Shown piece after piece: positions 35,013 through 43,782 of a DNA stretch of 64,000 nucleotides. The notes under the pieces were generated by a model that worked only from the letters and a program-made list of their open reading frames with translations, was not told the DNA's origin and did not search any database. Each line of letters begins with the position of its first letter. Position 1 is the first letter of the stretch. Position numbers and translations under genes: made by a program. Source of the DNA: Chersky-840 sp963764205 (lineage in GTDB: Bacteria > Actinomycetota > Acidimicrobiia > Acidimicrobiales > UBA8190); contig CAVXRN010000002.1 in assembly GCA_963764205.1 (NCBI GenBank), forward strand, positions 992,001 to 1,056,000, written 5' to 3'.

Positions 35013-35213
35013 TCAGTCGGCGACCTGGTCGTCCTCCTCGGAGGCGTCGGAGCTCTGACCCAAGATGTCTTCGAACTCGGTCTCGGCCATACACCACGAG
35101 GCGTGCTCGTCGTCGGGCTCAGCACCGCACTCGGGGCACCGTTTGTTGGCGGTCGCGACCGAGCGCTTCAGGCTGCGGGCCTCCTCGAAGCGGCGATGCC
35201 GTCCCTTTTTCAC
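35013..35213 (-). CDS. Small zinc-ribbon protein
   Basis: A 66-residue protein with a basic N-terminus (KKGRHRRFEEARSLKRS) and one metal-binding knuckle, CPECGAEPDDEHASWC (CX2C then a distal Cys), followed by an acidic tail. GTG 35213 is chosen because GGAG lies about 7 nt upstream. The layout suggests a zinc-binding adaptor, function unknown. Convergent with the cysteine-rich gene. Confidence 0.6.
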   Translation of the reverse strand: MKKGRHRRFEEARSLKRSVATANKRCPECGAEPDDEHASWCMAETEFEDILGQSSDASEEDDQVAD

Positions 35214-35346
35214 GAGCGACTCCTCCGTCGGGCTGGCGCGTAGATCACGGCGAGGACTCCTGAGCAGTCTACCCGCCACTCGGCCCGACCCCGATCGGGG
35301 CGGTCTCCCCCCTCGAGGCGCCCCGAGCCGCCCTGCACGGCACCGG

Positions 35347-35352
35347 TAGAGT
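35347..35352 (+). promoter_or_regulatory. Predicted -10 element for a leaderless transcript
   Basis: TAGAGT ends 7 nt before GTG 35360, with no ribosome binding site in between. Confidence 0.5.
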
Positions 35353-35359
35353 CGGGGCC

Positions 35360-35605
35360 GTGCCCGAGGAGTTCGATCCGGCCGCCATGGTCGAGCGCTT
35401 CCGTGCCCGGGCCGCCGCGGTGCGCTCCCGGGGCCTCCCGCCCATCGAGGGCCCGGAGCGAAAGCGCTTCGCGGAACAGGCGCAACTCGACTACATGGAC
35501 TACGCCATGCTCGGCGACGCCGAGGCCGCGCTCGAGGACGGGATCCTCATCCTCCGCGTCGACCTCCGTCCCGCCTCGCCGCCCTCGGAGGGCTCGGGAG
35601 CCTGA
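35360..35605 (+). CDS. Conserved hypothetical small protein
   Basis: An 81-residue, mostly helical soluble protein: FDPAAMVERFRARAAAVRSR, then PIEGPERKRFAEQAQLDYMD and a short strand region ILILRVDLRP, ending in a disordered tail. I do not recognise a functional family. The GTG start at leaderless distance from TAGAGT and good codon structure support a real gene. It is convergent with the flavin reductase gene. Confidence 0.65.
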   Translation: MPEEFDPAAMVERFRARAAAVRSRGLPPIEGPERKRFAEQAQLDYMDYAMLGDAEAALEDGILILRVDLRPASPPSEGSGA

Positions 35606-35609
35606 CCCG

Positions 35610-36191
35610 TCAGCCGCCGTAATTCATGCGGGTGTCGTGCATGGCGAGGATGTCCGGGGCCGACGATCCGGTGTCGCCTTCGGTGGCCGCGGGCGTCTCC
35701 CCGCAGTCGATGACCTCGCCCACGAACCAGTCGTGGCTGCCGAGCGCGAGGACGTGACGGACTTCGCAGTCCAACCACGACACCGCGCCGGCGAGAATGG
35801 GCGCCCCGGTGGTCGCGACGTGCACGGGCTCCCCTTGCATCGTCCCTGTGCCGGTGTCGTCGTCGAAGGACAGCTCGGTCACCGGCTTGGCGAAGCGGCG
35901 GACGACGGCGCGCTCGGACCGGGGAAGCAGGCTGAGGGCGAACACGCCTCCGGCGCGGAGCAACCCGTGGGTCACCGCGCCGGACTCGACCCCGATGCCC
36001 ACCAACTTCGGCGTCGTGGCGACCTGGGTCACCCAGCTGATCGTCATGAGGTTGCGCCTGCCCTCGGCATACGTGCCCACCACGTAGAGCCCCGAAGGCA
36101 TCGACCACAGGACCCGCCGGCGCTGCCGGTCGTAGTCAACCGGGTCTTTGCCCCGAGGCACCGGGCCGACGACGTCGTGCGGTGTGCTCAC
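35610..36191 (-). CDS. Flavin reductase-like domain protein
   Basis: FMN-binding split-barrel protein (193 residues) of the flavin reductase family, which supplies reduced flavin to a partner oxygenase or acts on its own. Typical features are MPSGLYVVGTYAEGRRNLMT (flavin phosphate loop), SWVTQVATTPKLVGIGVE, and FALSLLPRS. A late segment GAVSWLDCEVRHVLALGSHD fits the last strands. No partner monooxygenase is in the window. GTG 36191 overlaps the upstream lipoprotein stop (GTGA). Confidence 0.85.
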   Translation of the reverse strand: MSTPHDVVGPVPRGKDPVDYDRQRRRVLWSMPSGLYVVGTYAEGRRNLMTISWVTQVATTPKLVGIGVESGAVTHGLLRAGGVFALSLLPRSERAVVRRFAKPVTELSFDDDTGTGTMQGEPVHVATTGAPILAGAVSWLDCEVRHVLALGSHDWFVGEVIDCGETPAATEGDTGSSAPDILAMHDTRMNYGG

Positions 36192-36649
36192 GACGACGCG
36201 CCGGAGCCCGTCGCTCCCAACACGTCCAACCGGGCTTCGGCTTTCACGTACCCGGACTGCGCCGCGGCGAGCTCGGTTCGTGCGCTCCCCAGCAATGCCG
36301 CGTCACCGCCGGCGCCGTCCAGGCAGTGGCGACCGGCGACTGCGGCGGAGGCGTAGGCGGCGGACAGGACCGATGTCAGGGTGGCGTCGGGGCTGGGCAG
36401 GTTCTGGTTGGCGCTCAGTGCGTCGTTGACGAGGACGTCGCAATCGGTCCGGACACCGGCGGGGTCGTGGCGCGCCTCGACCACGGCGATGCGCTGTGCG
36501 TCGGCGCGCAGGGTGCTCAAGCTGGCGGTAAGACCCGTCGTCGTGGCCCACGAATGGACCTGTTGTCCGAGGGTGCGACCCGGGAAGGGGCTCCCGCACG
36601 AAGCCAGCACCACCATGGCTCCGAACAGGACCGCCGCCCGCCCGATCAC
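36188..36649 (-). CDS. Putative lipoprotein
   Basis: A 153-residue protein with a lipoprotein signal peptide: hydrophobic AAVLFGAMVVL then the lipobox LASC, so the mature N-terminal Cys would be lipidated and membrane-anchored outside the cytoplasm. The rest is helical and Ala-rich with two further cysteines (TDCDVLVND, GRHCLDG) that could form a disulfide. No family recognised. GTG 36649 overlaps the DUF3151 stop (GTGA), so it is co-translated with its neighbours. Confidence 0.72.
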   Translation of the reverse strand: MIGRAAVLFGAMVVLASCGSPFPGRTLGQQVHSWATTTGLTASLSTLRADAQRIAVVEARHDPAGVRTDCDVLVNDALSANQNLPSPDATLTSVLSAAYASAAVAGRHCLDGAGGDAALLGSARTELAAAQSGYVKAEARLDVLGATGSGASS

Positions 36650-37098
36650 CGGTCGCCGGGACCGAGAAGCTCTGCCGGGGGCCACGCCGGGTCGAGCTGG
36701 CGGAGAAAGAGCGCGCACCGCTCTTCTTCGGCCGTCTCGCCGATCGCGGCCGCCGCCCCCCGCAGCCCGTCGACGCACCGGAGGAACCCACGGTTGCTCG
36801 GGTGGGCCCAACGGACGAACCCGCTCCCCCGCCATCCGGCCCGGCGCAGGGCGTCGAGACCTCGGTGGTAGCCGACTCGAAAACAGGCGTAGGCCTCGAC
36901 GTCGTCCCGAGCGACCTCACCCAGCGCCGCCCACGCCTCGGACCATTCGGGGAAGGCGCGCACCACATCGGCCACCGCGTCGCGGCGCGCCGGGGTCGGC
37001 AGATCGAGCGCGTCGGCCAGGCGCGCCGCCGCGGCGGGCGGCGCGGGGTCCAGTGCGGTGTCGGGGGGGGCCGAGCCGAGGTCGATGGGCCCGGTCAC
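36646..37098 (-). CDS. DUF3151 family protein
   Basis: Conserved actinobacterial protein of unknown function, 150 residues. Family-like features are RDAVADVVRAFPEWSEAWAA, YACFRVGYHRGLDALRRAGW then RGSGFVRWAHPSNRGFLR. The helical-repeat look suggests a protein-interaction role but this is inference. GTG 37098 overlaps the preceding gene's stop (GTGA). Confidence 0.8.
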   Translation of the reverse strand: MTGPIDLGSAPPDTALDPAPPAAAARLADALDLPTPARRDAVADVVRAFPEWSEAWAALGEVARDDVEAYACFRVGYHRGLDALRRAGWRGSGFVRWAHPSNRGFLRCVDGLRGAAAAIGETAEEERCALFLRQLDPAWPPAELLGPGDR

Positions 37099-37328
37099 CG
37101 TGGTGCACCCCCGGCCCCGTGCGGCTCGGGGAGGTAGTGGCGTTGGCCCGACTCGTCGGCCCAGACCCGCATGATCCGGTCGGTCACGGGATCCTTGAAC
37201 ACCTCGTCGGTCGCCGTCCATCCGGTCTCGGGTCGGGGCGCCTCCCCGTGACGCCCCACGAACAGGCTCAAACCCGCCGCCACGAGCACCACCACGATGA
37301 TCACGAACCCGAGCAGTGCGAAGAACAT
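37095..37328 (-). CDS. Small single-pass membrane protein
   Basis: A 77-residue protein with an N-terminal transmembrane helix (FFALLGFVIIVVVLVAAGLS) and a cytoplasmic or external tail containing DPVTDRIMRVWADESGQRHY. No family recognised. Start ATG 37328 is right before the hydrophobic segment. It sits 3 bp after the UPF0145 gene and overlaps DUF3151 (GTGA), forming a five-gene operon to the flavin reductase. Confidence 0.65.
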   Translation of the reverse strand: MFFALLGFVIIVVVLVAAGLSLFVGRHGEAPRPETGWTATDEVFKDPVTDRIMRVWADESGQRHYLPEPHGAGGAPR

Positions 37329-37330
37329 CG

Positions 37331-37696
37331 CTACCGACGCGGTCCGATGACGACCGCCGTGCCGTAGGCGGCGATCTCGGTCAGCCCCTGGCCGATCTCC
37401 GAGGAGTCGAACCGCATCCCGACGATGGCGTTGGCCCCCATGATGCGACCGTTCTCGATGAGGCGGTCGATGGCATGGCGCCGACTGTCCTCGAGCAGCT
37501 TGGTGTACTGGCCCACCTCGCCCCCCACCAGAGACTTGAACGAGGCGCCGATGCCACGCACAGCGCCCATGGAGCGGACGACCAGGCCGAAACACGACCC
37601 CAGGGTGCGCTCGACCGCGTACTCGGGGAATTCGAAGGCGGTGGTGAGGGGGAACGTGGCGTGCTGGCCGACCACGGCGGGATCCTGTGTTGTCAC
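37331..37696 (-). CDS. UPF0145 (YbjQ-like) protein
   Basis: A 121-residue homologue of YbjQ/UPF0145, a small pentameric protein once called a putative heavy-metal-binding domain; its role is unsettled. Family signatures are GEVGQYTKLLEDSRRHAIDR and MGANAIVGMRFDSSEIGQG. GTG 37696 has GAGGAG about 7 nt upstream, a clear Shine-Dalgarno sequence. First gene of the small operon running down to 35610. Confidence 0.87.
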   Translation of the reverse strand: MTTQDPAVVGQHATFPLTTAFEFPEYAVERTLGSCFGLVVRSMGAVRGIGASFKSLVGGEVGQYTKLLEDSRRHAIDRLIENGRIMGANAIVGMRFDSSEIGQGLTEIAAYGTAVVIGPRR

Positions 37697-37843
37697 GAAC
37701 CGCTCCTCGATCTCATCGGGCTCCGCGGCATCCCGGGTCCCGTCGTCCGGTCTCGCCGCGACGGAGCGCGGACGATGCGGACCGACGCGGTCCGGCGACG
37801 GGGCCGCTCGCGGCCCGGGGCGGGCACGACCATCCCGGCCCCC

Positions 37844-39166
37844 TCATTCGAAGCACACGAGATGGTAGTCGCGGCCCTTGCGCAGGACGAGGTAGCGGTC
37901 GAAGAGCAGGTCCTCTCGACCGAACCGGGCCTCGACGTCCTTCTCCCGACGGTCGTTGACCGACACCGCACCCTGGTTGACCAACGTGCGAGCCTGGCTC
38001 TTTGACTTCGCCAGCCCCGAGTCCACCAGTGTGTCGACCAACGCCAGCCCCGTTCCGTCGAGCGCGGCCCGCGGGCGGGTCGAGGTGGGCGTCTCGGCGC
38101 ACACCTCGAGCAGCGACTGCTGGTCGAGGGTGGCGAGCTCGCCCGCGTAGAGCGCCAGTGCGGCAGACTCGGCGCGCCGGGCTTCGTCGGCGCCGTGGAC
38201 GAGCGTGCACACCTCACGGGCCAGCGCGCGCTGCGCGGCGCGACGCTCGGGGTGCTGCGTGCGTCTCGACGTCGAGGGCGCGGATGGCGTCGTGGTCGAG
38301 GAACGTGAAGTAGCGCAGGTAGGTGCCCACGACGCTGTCCTCGCTGCGGTAGAAGAACTGGTACAGCTGGTAGGGACTCGTCCGGGTGGCGTCGAGCCAG
38401 ACCGTCTCGGTCTCGGTCTTGCCGAACTTCGTCCCGTCCGCTTTCAGCACCAGCGGCGTGGTCAGCCCGTACACCTCCTGCCGGCGCGCTTTGCGGATGA
38501 GCTCGATGCCCATGGTGATGTTCCCCCATTGGTCGCTCGCCCCGAGCTGCAGGCGGCAACCCTCGGTGTCGAACAGATGGAGGTAGTCGTAGGCCTGGAG
38601 CAACATGTAGCTGAACTCGGTGAAGGAGATCCCCTGGTCGGGGCGTTCGAGCCGGGTCTTCACGGCCTCGCGACCCATCATCTGGTTGACGCTGAAGTGC
38701 TTGCCCACATCGCGGAGGAACTCGACGACGGTCAGGGTGTTCAACCACTCGCCGTTGTCGAGCAGTGTGGCGCGGGTGTCGAAGTTCGTCGCACGCGACG
38801 CCCCGCCGTCACCGGTGAAGTCGATGAGGCGCTCGAGTTGCGCGTGCATGCCGGCCAGATTCCGGGCAAGCTCGTCGCGGGTAAGCAGGGCCCGCTCCTC
38901 GGTCTTGCCGCCGGGGTCACCGATGGCGCCGGTCCCCCCCCGACCAGGGCGATGGGCCGGTGCCCGGCCTCTTGGAGACGGCGCAACATGAGCACCACGA
39001 GCAGGCTGCCGACGTGCAGGCTGTCCGCCGTGGGGTCGAAGCCGATGTAGGCGGTGAGGCCTCCGTCATCGAGGCGTCGGAGCACCGACGGGTCGGTGAC
39101 CTGATGGATGAGCCCTCTGAACTCGAGGTCAGCGGACAGCGAAGGTGAGGCCGACTCAGATGGCAC
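37844..39166 (-). CDS. tyrS: Tyrosyl-tRNA synthetase, interrupted by two indels
   Basis: Charges tRNA-Tyr. The catalytic domain begins in one frame (TAYIGFDPTADSLHVGSLLV, the HIGH-like site) and continues in a second (ATLLDNGEWLNTLTVVEFL, QLGASDQWGNITMG, and KMSKS-equivalent GTKFGKTETETVWLD), then the C-terminal S4 RNA-binding domain in a third (SKSQARTLVNQGAVSVNDRR). The first break is in a C8 run at 38934-38941, the second near 38262. The protein is complete across about 440 codons, so I treat the gene as intact with sequence errors. GTG 39166 has GGAGG upstream. Confidence 0.93.
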
Positions 39167-39187
39167 CGTTCCAGCCTCCCACGGCGC

Positions 39188-39952
39188 TCACACCCCTCCC
39201 GACGGCATCGCCAGCGCCCCCCCGTCGACGACGAGCACGTGCCCGGTGATCCACGACGCGGCCTCCGACGCCAGGAACAACGCCGCCCGGGCCACGTCGT
39301 CGGGCTCCCCCAACCGCTGCAGCGGCAGGCGCGCGGCCACGGCGTCACCCGACCGCTCCCACAGGGCCCGGGCGAAATCGGTGCGCACCAGGCCCGGCGC
39401 CAACGCGTTGACGCGCACGCCGGGGCCGAGCTCGGCCGCCAGCTGGCGCGTGAGGTGCACGAGCGCGGCCTTGGTGACGTTGTACCAACCGATCCCGTGC
39501 TCGACCGACAAGCCACCGATCGACGACAGGTTGATGACCGAGCCACCGGCCCGCGCCATCGACGCCTTCCATGCGCACTGCGTCCACACCAGCGCGGCCT
39601 CGAGGTTGACCTGGACCGTCTTCTCGGCGCGCGGCTGGTCGATCTCCATGAGCGGGCCGTAGTACGGATTGGTGGCGGCATTGTTGACGAGCACGTCGAG
39701 GGACCCGAACCGCTCGAGCGTGGCCGCCACGCAACTCGAGGCGGCATCGGGGTCGCCGACGTTGGCGGCGTGCCACGCCACGTCTCCGGCCAGACCCTCC
39801 ATCGACGCCGCCGCCTCGGCCAACGCATCGGGCTTGCGTGACGACAACATGACGGCGGCGCCCGCCTCGGCGAACCGGGTGGCGATGGCCCGACCGATGC
39901 CCCGCGACCCTCCGGTCACCAGCGCCACCTTGCCGTCGAGCCGGAGTTCCAT
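39188..39952 (-). CDS. Short-chain dehydrogenase/reductase
   Basis: NAD(P)-dependent oxidoreductase of the classical SDR family, 254 residues. Cofactor motif VALVTGGSRGIGRAIATRFA, VLVNNAATNP, the catalytic Ser in INLSSIGGLS, Tyr-Lys in WYNVTKAALVHL, and the C-terminal VDGGALA. Arg 36-37 after the second strand (SSRKPDAL) favours NADP. Substrate cannot be told. ATG 39952 starts the typical MELRLDGKVALVTGG opening; TAGGGT lies 8 nt upstream. Confidence 0.93.
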   Translation of the reverse strand: MELRLDGKVALVTGGSRGIGRAIATRFAEAGAAVMLSSRKPDALAEAAASMEGLAGDVAWHAANVGDPDAASSCVAATLERFGSLDVLVNNAATNPYYGPLMEIDQPRAEKTVQVNLEAALVWTQCAWKASMARAGGSVINLSSIGGLSVEHGIGWYNVTKAALVHLTRQLAAELGPGVRVNALAPGLVRTDFARALWERSGDAVAARLPLQRLGEPDDVARAALFLASEAASWITGHVLVVDGGALAMPSGGV

Positions 39953-40079
39953 GGCGCCACACCCTAGGACCACCCCGCCACGAACCCCGGCCACCGACGA
40001 TCCGGCCCGCCGCACTTGCGGCGCGCCGCGACGACCTGGGCGGGCGCGTCGGATGGGCCGCCGCCATGCGCCGGGGCCG

Positions 40080-40085
40080 TAGGCT
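40080..40085 (+). promoter_or_regulatory. Predicted -10 element for leaderless YyaL-like transcript
   Basis: TAGGCT ends 7 nt before ATG 40093, with no Shine-Dalgarno sequence in between. Confidence 0.5.
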
Positions 40086-40092
40086 CCGGGCC

Positions 40093-42150
40093 ATGAATCG
40101 CCTCGCCTCGGAGACGAGCCCCTATCTCCGCCAGCACGCCGACAACCCGGTCGACTGGTACCCGTGGGGCGCCGAGGCCTTCGAACGGGCGCGTGCCGAG
40201 GACCGGCCCGTGTTCCTGTCGGTGGGGTACTCCGCCTGTCACTGGTGTCACGTCATGGCGCACGAGTCCTTCGAACAGCAGCCCACGGCCGAGCTCCTCA
40301 ACGAGCGCTTCGTGTCGATCAAGGTGGACCGCGAAGAGCGACCCGACGTGGACGCCGTCTACATGGAGGCCGTCCAGGCCATGACCGGCAGCGGCGGGTG
40401 GCCCATGACGGTGTTCCTGGCACCCGACGGTCGTCCCTTCTTCGGTGGCACCTATTTCCCCCCGAGCGACCGTCACGGCATGCCGAGCTTTCGCCGCGTC
40501 CTCGAAGCCGTCGACGATGCGTGGCACAACCGGCGCGGCGAGGTCGACCGGCAGGCCGACGCGCTGGCCGACGCCATCGAACGGCGCACCCGACTGCCCG
40601 ACGACCTCACCGCCGGTGCCCTCGACACGGGACAGCTCGACCCTGGCCTCGAAGCGATCGCGCTGTCCGACGCGGCAACGGCGGAGCTGGAGGCTCGTTT
40701 CGACGCGGCCTGGGGCGGGTTCGGAGCCGCCCCGAAGTTCCCCCAGGCCCAACTGGTGGAGCTGTGCCTGCGTCACCACCGCCGGACGGGCGAGCCCTCG
40801 TCGCTGGCCATGGCCACGACGACGCTGGGGGCGATGGCCGCAGGCGGGATCTACGACCACGTGGGTGGCGGCTTCGCCCGGTACTCCACCGACGCCACGT
40901 GGACGGTGCCGCATTTCGAGAAGATGCTCTACGACCAGGCCGCACTGGTGCGGGTCTTTCTGCACGCCTGGCAGGTCACGGGACGAGGCGCAGTGGTTGC
41001 AGGTGGTCGAGGAGACCGTCGCCTACGTGCTCCGTGAGCTCGCCTCGCCCGGCGGCGGGCTGTACTGCGCGCGAGGACGCCGACTCCGAGGGGGAGGAGG
41101 GCCGGTTCTACGTGTGGACACCGGACGAGGTGGCCGCAGCCGTGGGTCCCGAGCTCAGCGCCGTCGCCTCGGATTGGTACGGCGTCACCGAGGAGGGCAA
41201 CTTCGAGGGCCGCACCATCCTCCGACGTCCGCTCGGCGCTCCCCTGGCGCGACCCCCCGACGTCGAGACGGCACGGCAGCGGCTGTTCGAGGCGCGCCGG
41301 CGCGCGGGTCCGTCCCGGCCTCGACGACAAGGTGCTCACGGAGTGGAACGCCATGTTCGGTTCGGCCCTGGCCGAGGCGGCCGCGGCGACGGGACGTCGG
41401 GACTGGGCCGAGGCCGCGGTGCGGGTCGGGGAATTCCTGCTGGCCGAGCTGCGTCCGGCGGGGTCGGCCCGGTGGCTGCGCTCGTGGCAGGACGGTCGGG
41501 CCAGACATCTGGCCTACGCGGGCGACTACGCCTGGCTCGTGGACTTCTTCACCCGGCTGGCCGAGCTCACCGGGCGTGCCGTGTGGCTCGACCATGCCCG
41601 TGCGACCGCGCTCGCCATGCTCGAGCTCTTCGGCGGCGACGGGGCGCTCCTCTACACGACGGGACACGACGCCGAGCCACTCGTGGTGCGCCCTATGGAG
41701 ATCCTCGACGGCGCCATCCCCGCCGCGAGCGGCGTCGCCGCCGCCGCGCTGCTCCGGCTCGGGGCCCTGCGGGCCGACGACGGGCTCACCGGGGCGGGCG
41801 AGTCACTGGCGCGTGCGCTCGCGCCAGTGGCGACGCGCCATCCCCTGGCCAGCGCCAACAGCCTGGCCGCGTGCGAGTTGGCCGGCGGGGGCGTCACCGA
41901 GGTGGTGGTCACCGGGGACCGGGCCGACCTCCTCGCCACGGTCAGATCGCAGGTTCGAGCCGTCGGTCGTCGTGGCCTGGGGCGAGCCGAGCGCCGTCGC
42001 CGCTGTGGACCGGACGGCGACGACGGGCTCGCCTACGTGTGCCGGCGCTCGGTGTGCCGGGCACCGGCGTCCACCGCGCTCGAGCTCGTCCGACGGCTCG
42101 AGGACGAGACCGCCCAGAGGCCGACGAGGATGGAGGCGGCGCGCCCATGA
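40093..42150 (+). CDS. Thioredoxin-fold YyaL/DUF255 protein, interrupted by about five indels
   Basis: Homologue of YyaL/spermatogenesis-associated protein 20: an N-terminal thioredoxin-like DUF255 domain with SPYLRQHADNPVDWYPWG and the CxxC in SVGYSACHWCHVMAHESF, followed by an alpha/alpha six-barrel resembling N-acylglucosamine 2-epimerase (PHFEKMLYDQAALVRVFLHA, GRFYVWTPDEV, DKVLTEWNAMFGSAL). Biological role is not established. Frame changes near 40982, 41071, 41306, 41948 and 42010, each joining conserved sequence, show indel errors in a single gene of about 685 codons. ATG 40093 is the family start. Its TGA overlaps the next ATG (ATGA). Confidence 0.85.
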
Positions 42151-42884
42151 CGACCCACGCCGAGCTCGGCGCCTCGGGCCGCAGCGAGGACGACGGCCCC
42201 ACCGGGCGGCAACGACGCCTGGGGCGCCGACGCCGTCACCTCCCGGCCCAGGCGCCGGGCACACACCGGTGCATGGTGCTCGCCTGCACGTCGGAGGACA
42301 CCACGACCGTCGACCTCCGATCGGGCGCGGTAGTGCGGCTCCGCATCGAATGGAGCGAAGATCGCCAGCCCGACCTCCTGCCGCTCGAGATCGTCGACGT
42401 CGTGTGGGCCGACGACCCCGAGCGAGACGACCTGGCCCAGCCCGAGGCCGTCACCGTCACCGGCATCCCCACCGTGCTGGGCGCGGTCCGGGGCCGCCGC
42501 GCGCGCCGGGTCCTGCGCGACGTCACCATCCCGCCTCCGCAGAACCTGCTCGGCTTTCCCGGGTCGTCGGCACCGTATTGGGAGTTCCGCGGCATGCGCC
42601 CGTCCGTGGCGGTGGTCGTGCCGAGCCGCGGGCCGGTCATCTTCCGCCGCCGCGAGGACGACACCGTGTGGGCTCGATTCGGCTGGCCCCGCAGCGACAA
42701 CTGGCTCCCGGTGGAAGACCGGCGGGCCATCGCCGCTCTGCACACGACGCGCCGCGACCGGTTGTCGGGCAAGGACCTCGACAACGCGCTCGGCTTCCGG
42801 CCCCACTTCCTGGTGGTGGTGCTGAGCCGGCCCCGCGACGGCCACTGCTACAAGACCGTGACGGCGTTGCTCCCTCGTCCCTGA
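42147..42884 (+). CDS. Hypothetical protein coupled to YyaL-like gene
   Basis: A 245-residue protein of unknown function. The first 40 residues are basic and disordered; the rest alternates strands and short helices (CMVLACTSEDTTTVDLRSGA, RLRIEWSED, PVIFRRREDDTVWARFGWPR, HFLVVVLSRPRDGHCYKTV). No transmembrane segment or known motif is visible. ATG 42147 overlaps the stop of the YyaL-like gene (ATGA). Codon structure is normal for the window. Confidence 0.65.
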   Translation: MTTHAELGASGRSEDDGPTGRQRRLGRRRRHLPAQAPGTHRCMVLACTSEDTTTVDLRSGAVVRLRIEWSEDRQPDLLPLEIVDVVWADDPERDDLAQPEAVTVTGIPTVLGAVRGRRARRVLRDVTIPPPQNLLGFPGSSAPYWEFRGMRPSVAVVVPSRGPVIFRRREDDTVWARFGWPRSDNWLPVEDRRAIAALHTTRRDRLSGKDLDNALGFRPHFLVVVLSRPRDGHCYKTVTALLPRP

Positions 42885-42900
42885 GGCAACGCCTCGGGAC
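42877..42900. terminator. Bidirectional terminator hairpin between convergent genes
   Basis: GTCCC-T-GAGGC pairs with GCCTC-GGGAC across a 3-nt AAC loop, a 10-bp stem with one bulged T, centred between two convergent genes. There is no U tract, which is usual for actinobacterial terminators. It overlaps the last codon of the upstream gene. Confidence 0.55.
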
Positions 42901-42906
42901 GGCGTG

Positions 42907-43677
42907 TCAGCTGCGGGCGGTCTTCCCCGTCGCGAGACGGCCCGAGGCGAGGTCCTCGGCCATGGCCCACCCGAAGGCGACCAGCCGGTCGTCACGCTTG
43001 AGGTTCAACCCCGAGAAGAGCGCGGCGACCTCGTCGGCGGGGACCTTCACCTTGGGGCCGCCCAGGTCGAGCGCACCCGCGGTCGAGCCGTCGCCGGCGA
43101 GGATGAAGGTCCGGTCGTCGATCCGACCCTCGGCGCCGAAGCGCTTGGCCAGGCGCCGACCCCATGCCCGCTCTTCACCCGTGGCCTTGTGGCCCGGTCG
43201 GGGCACCACGTCGGCCAGCCCGGTGAAGGAGTGGTACGCCTCGCACGAGGCCAGCCGGGTGCCCACGAGGACGTCTTCATCGGGGAAGGCGAGCAGGGCC
43301 CGGCGGTACTGGTCCCCCAGCAGGAGGCGCATGGCCTGCTCGGCCTTGACCGTCCTGTCCACGGTGGCCACGCCCACGAGCAGCGACGGCGTGCCCCCGA
43401 TGCGTTCGAGGGTGGAGAAGGAATAGCCCCGCAGCTTGTTCCCCTCGCGCACCAGGCTCACCAGGACCCACTCCTCGCATTGCTTGGAGAGGAAGCCGAT
43501 GTCGAATCCCGGCGCCCGGTCGACGCACAGGTCGGCCATCTCGGCCAGCTCGGCATCGCTCAGTGCTGTGCAGTCCTTCGTATCGACCCCTAAACGGCAT
43601 GGCCTGCTCCGTGCTCGTCCAGCTGCTCCGACATCCCGTCGAGCTACTCGGGCGATGGCATCGGCCAAGGTCGTCAT
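42907..43677 (-). CDS. Hypothetical protein
   Basis: A 256-residue protein I do not recognise. From about residue 30 it has a well-formed alpha/beta sequence (DCTALSDAELAEMADLCVDR, GFDIGFLSKQCEEWVLVSLV, GYSFSTLERIGGTPSLLVGV, YRRALLAFPDEDVLVGTRL) ending in a conserved-looking GWAMAEDLASGRLATGK. The GYSFSTLERIGGTPS segment and overall order recall GNAT-like folds, but no acetyl-CoA motif is clear. Start ATG 43677 is uncertain because the first 28 residues are low complexity. It lies between the YyaL region and dnaE. Confidence 0.6.
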   Translation of the reverse strand: MTTLADAIARVARRDVGAAGRARSRPCRLGVDTKDCTALSDAELAEMADLCVDRAPGFDIGFLSKQCEEWVLVSLVREGNKLRGYSFSTLERIGGTPSLLVGVATVDRTVKAEQAMRLLLGDQYRRALLAFPDEDVLVGTRLASCEAYHSFTGLADVVPRPGHKATGEERAWGRRLAKRFGAEGRIDDRTFILAGDGSTAGALDLGGPKVKVPADEVAALFSGLNLKRDDRLVAFGWAMAEDLASGRLATGKTARS

Positions 43678-43782
43678 CGGCTCGGGGGTACCCACCAGGA
43701 TACGGGACGCGGCGACCCCTGGCCCACTCGGCGTCCCGGTGATGGCCCCGAGCGCAGGTGGCGACCCATGTCGGGCCGCCGA

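Noticed and set aside
37697..37843. Hidden tRNA or small gene in the 147-bp gap upstream of UPF0145
   Set aside because: No TTCGAANC-type T-loop, no cloverleaf pairing and no plausible start plus reading frame were seen.
40445..43426. A 993-codon open frame on the plus strand
   Set aside because: It is an out-of-frame shadow crossing the YyaL-like gene, its neighbour and the terminator; its translation is Arg/Pro/Ser-rich low complexity typical of GC-rich antisense or shifted frames.
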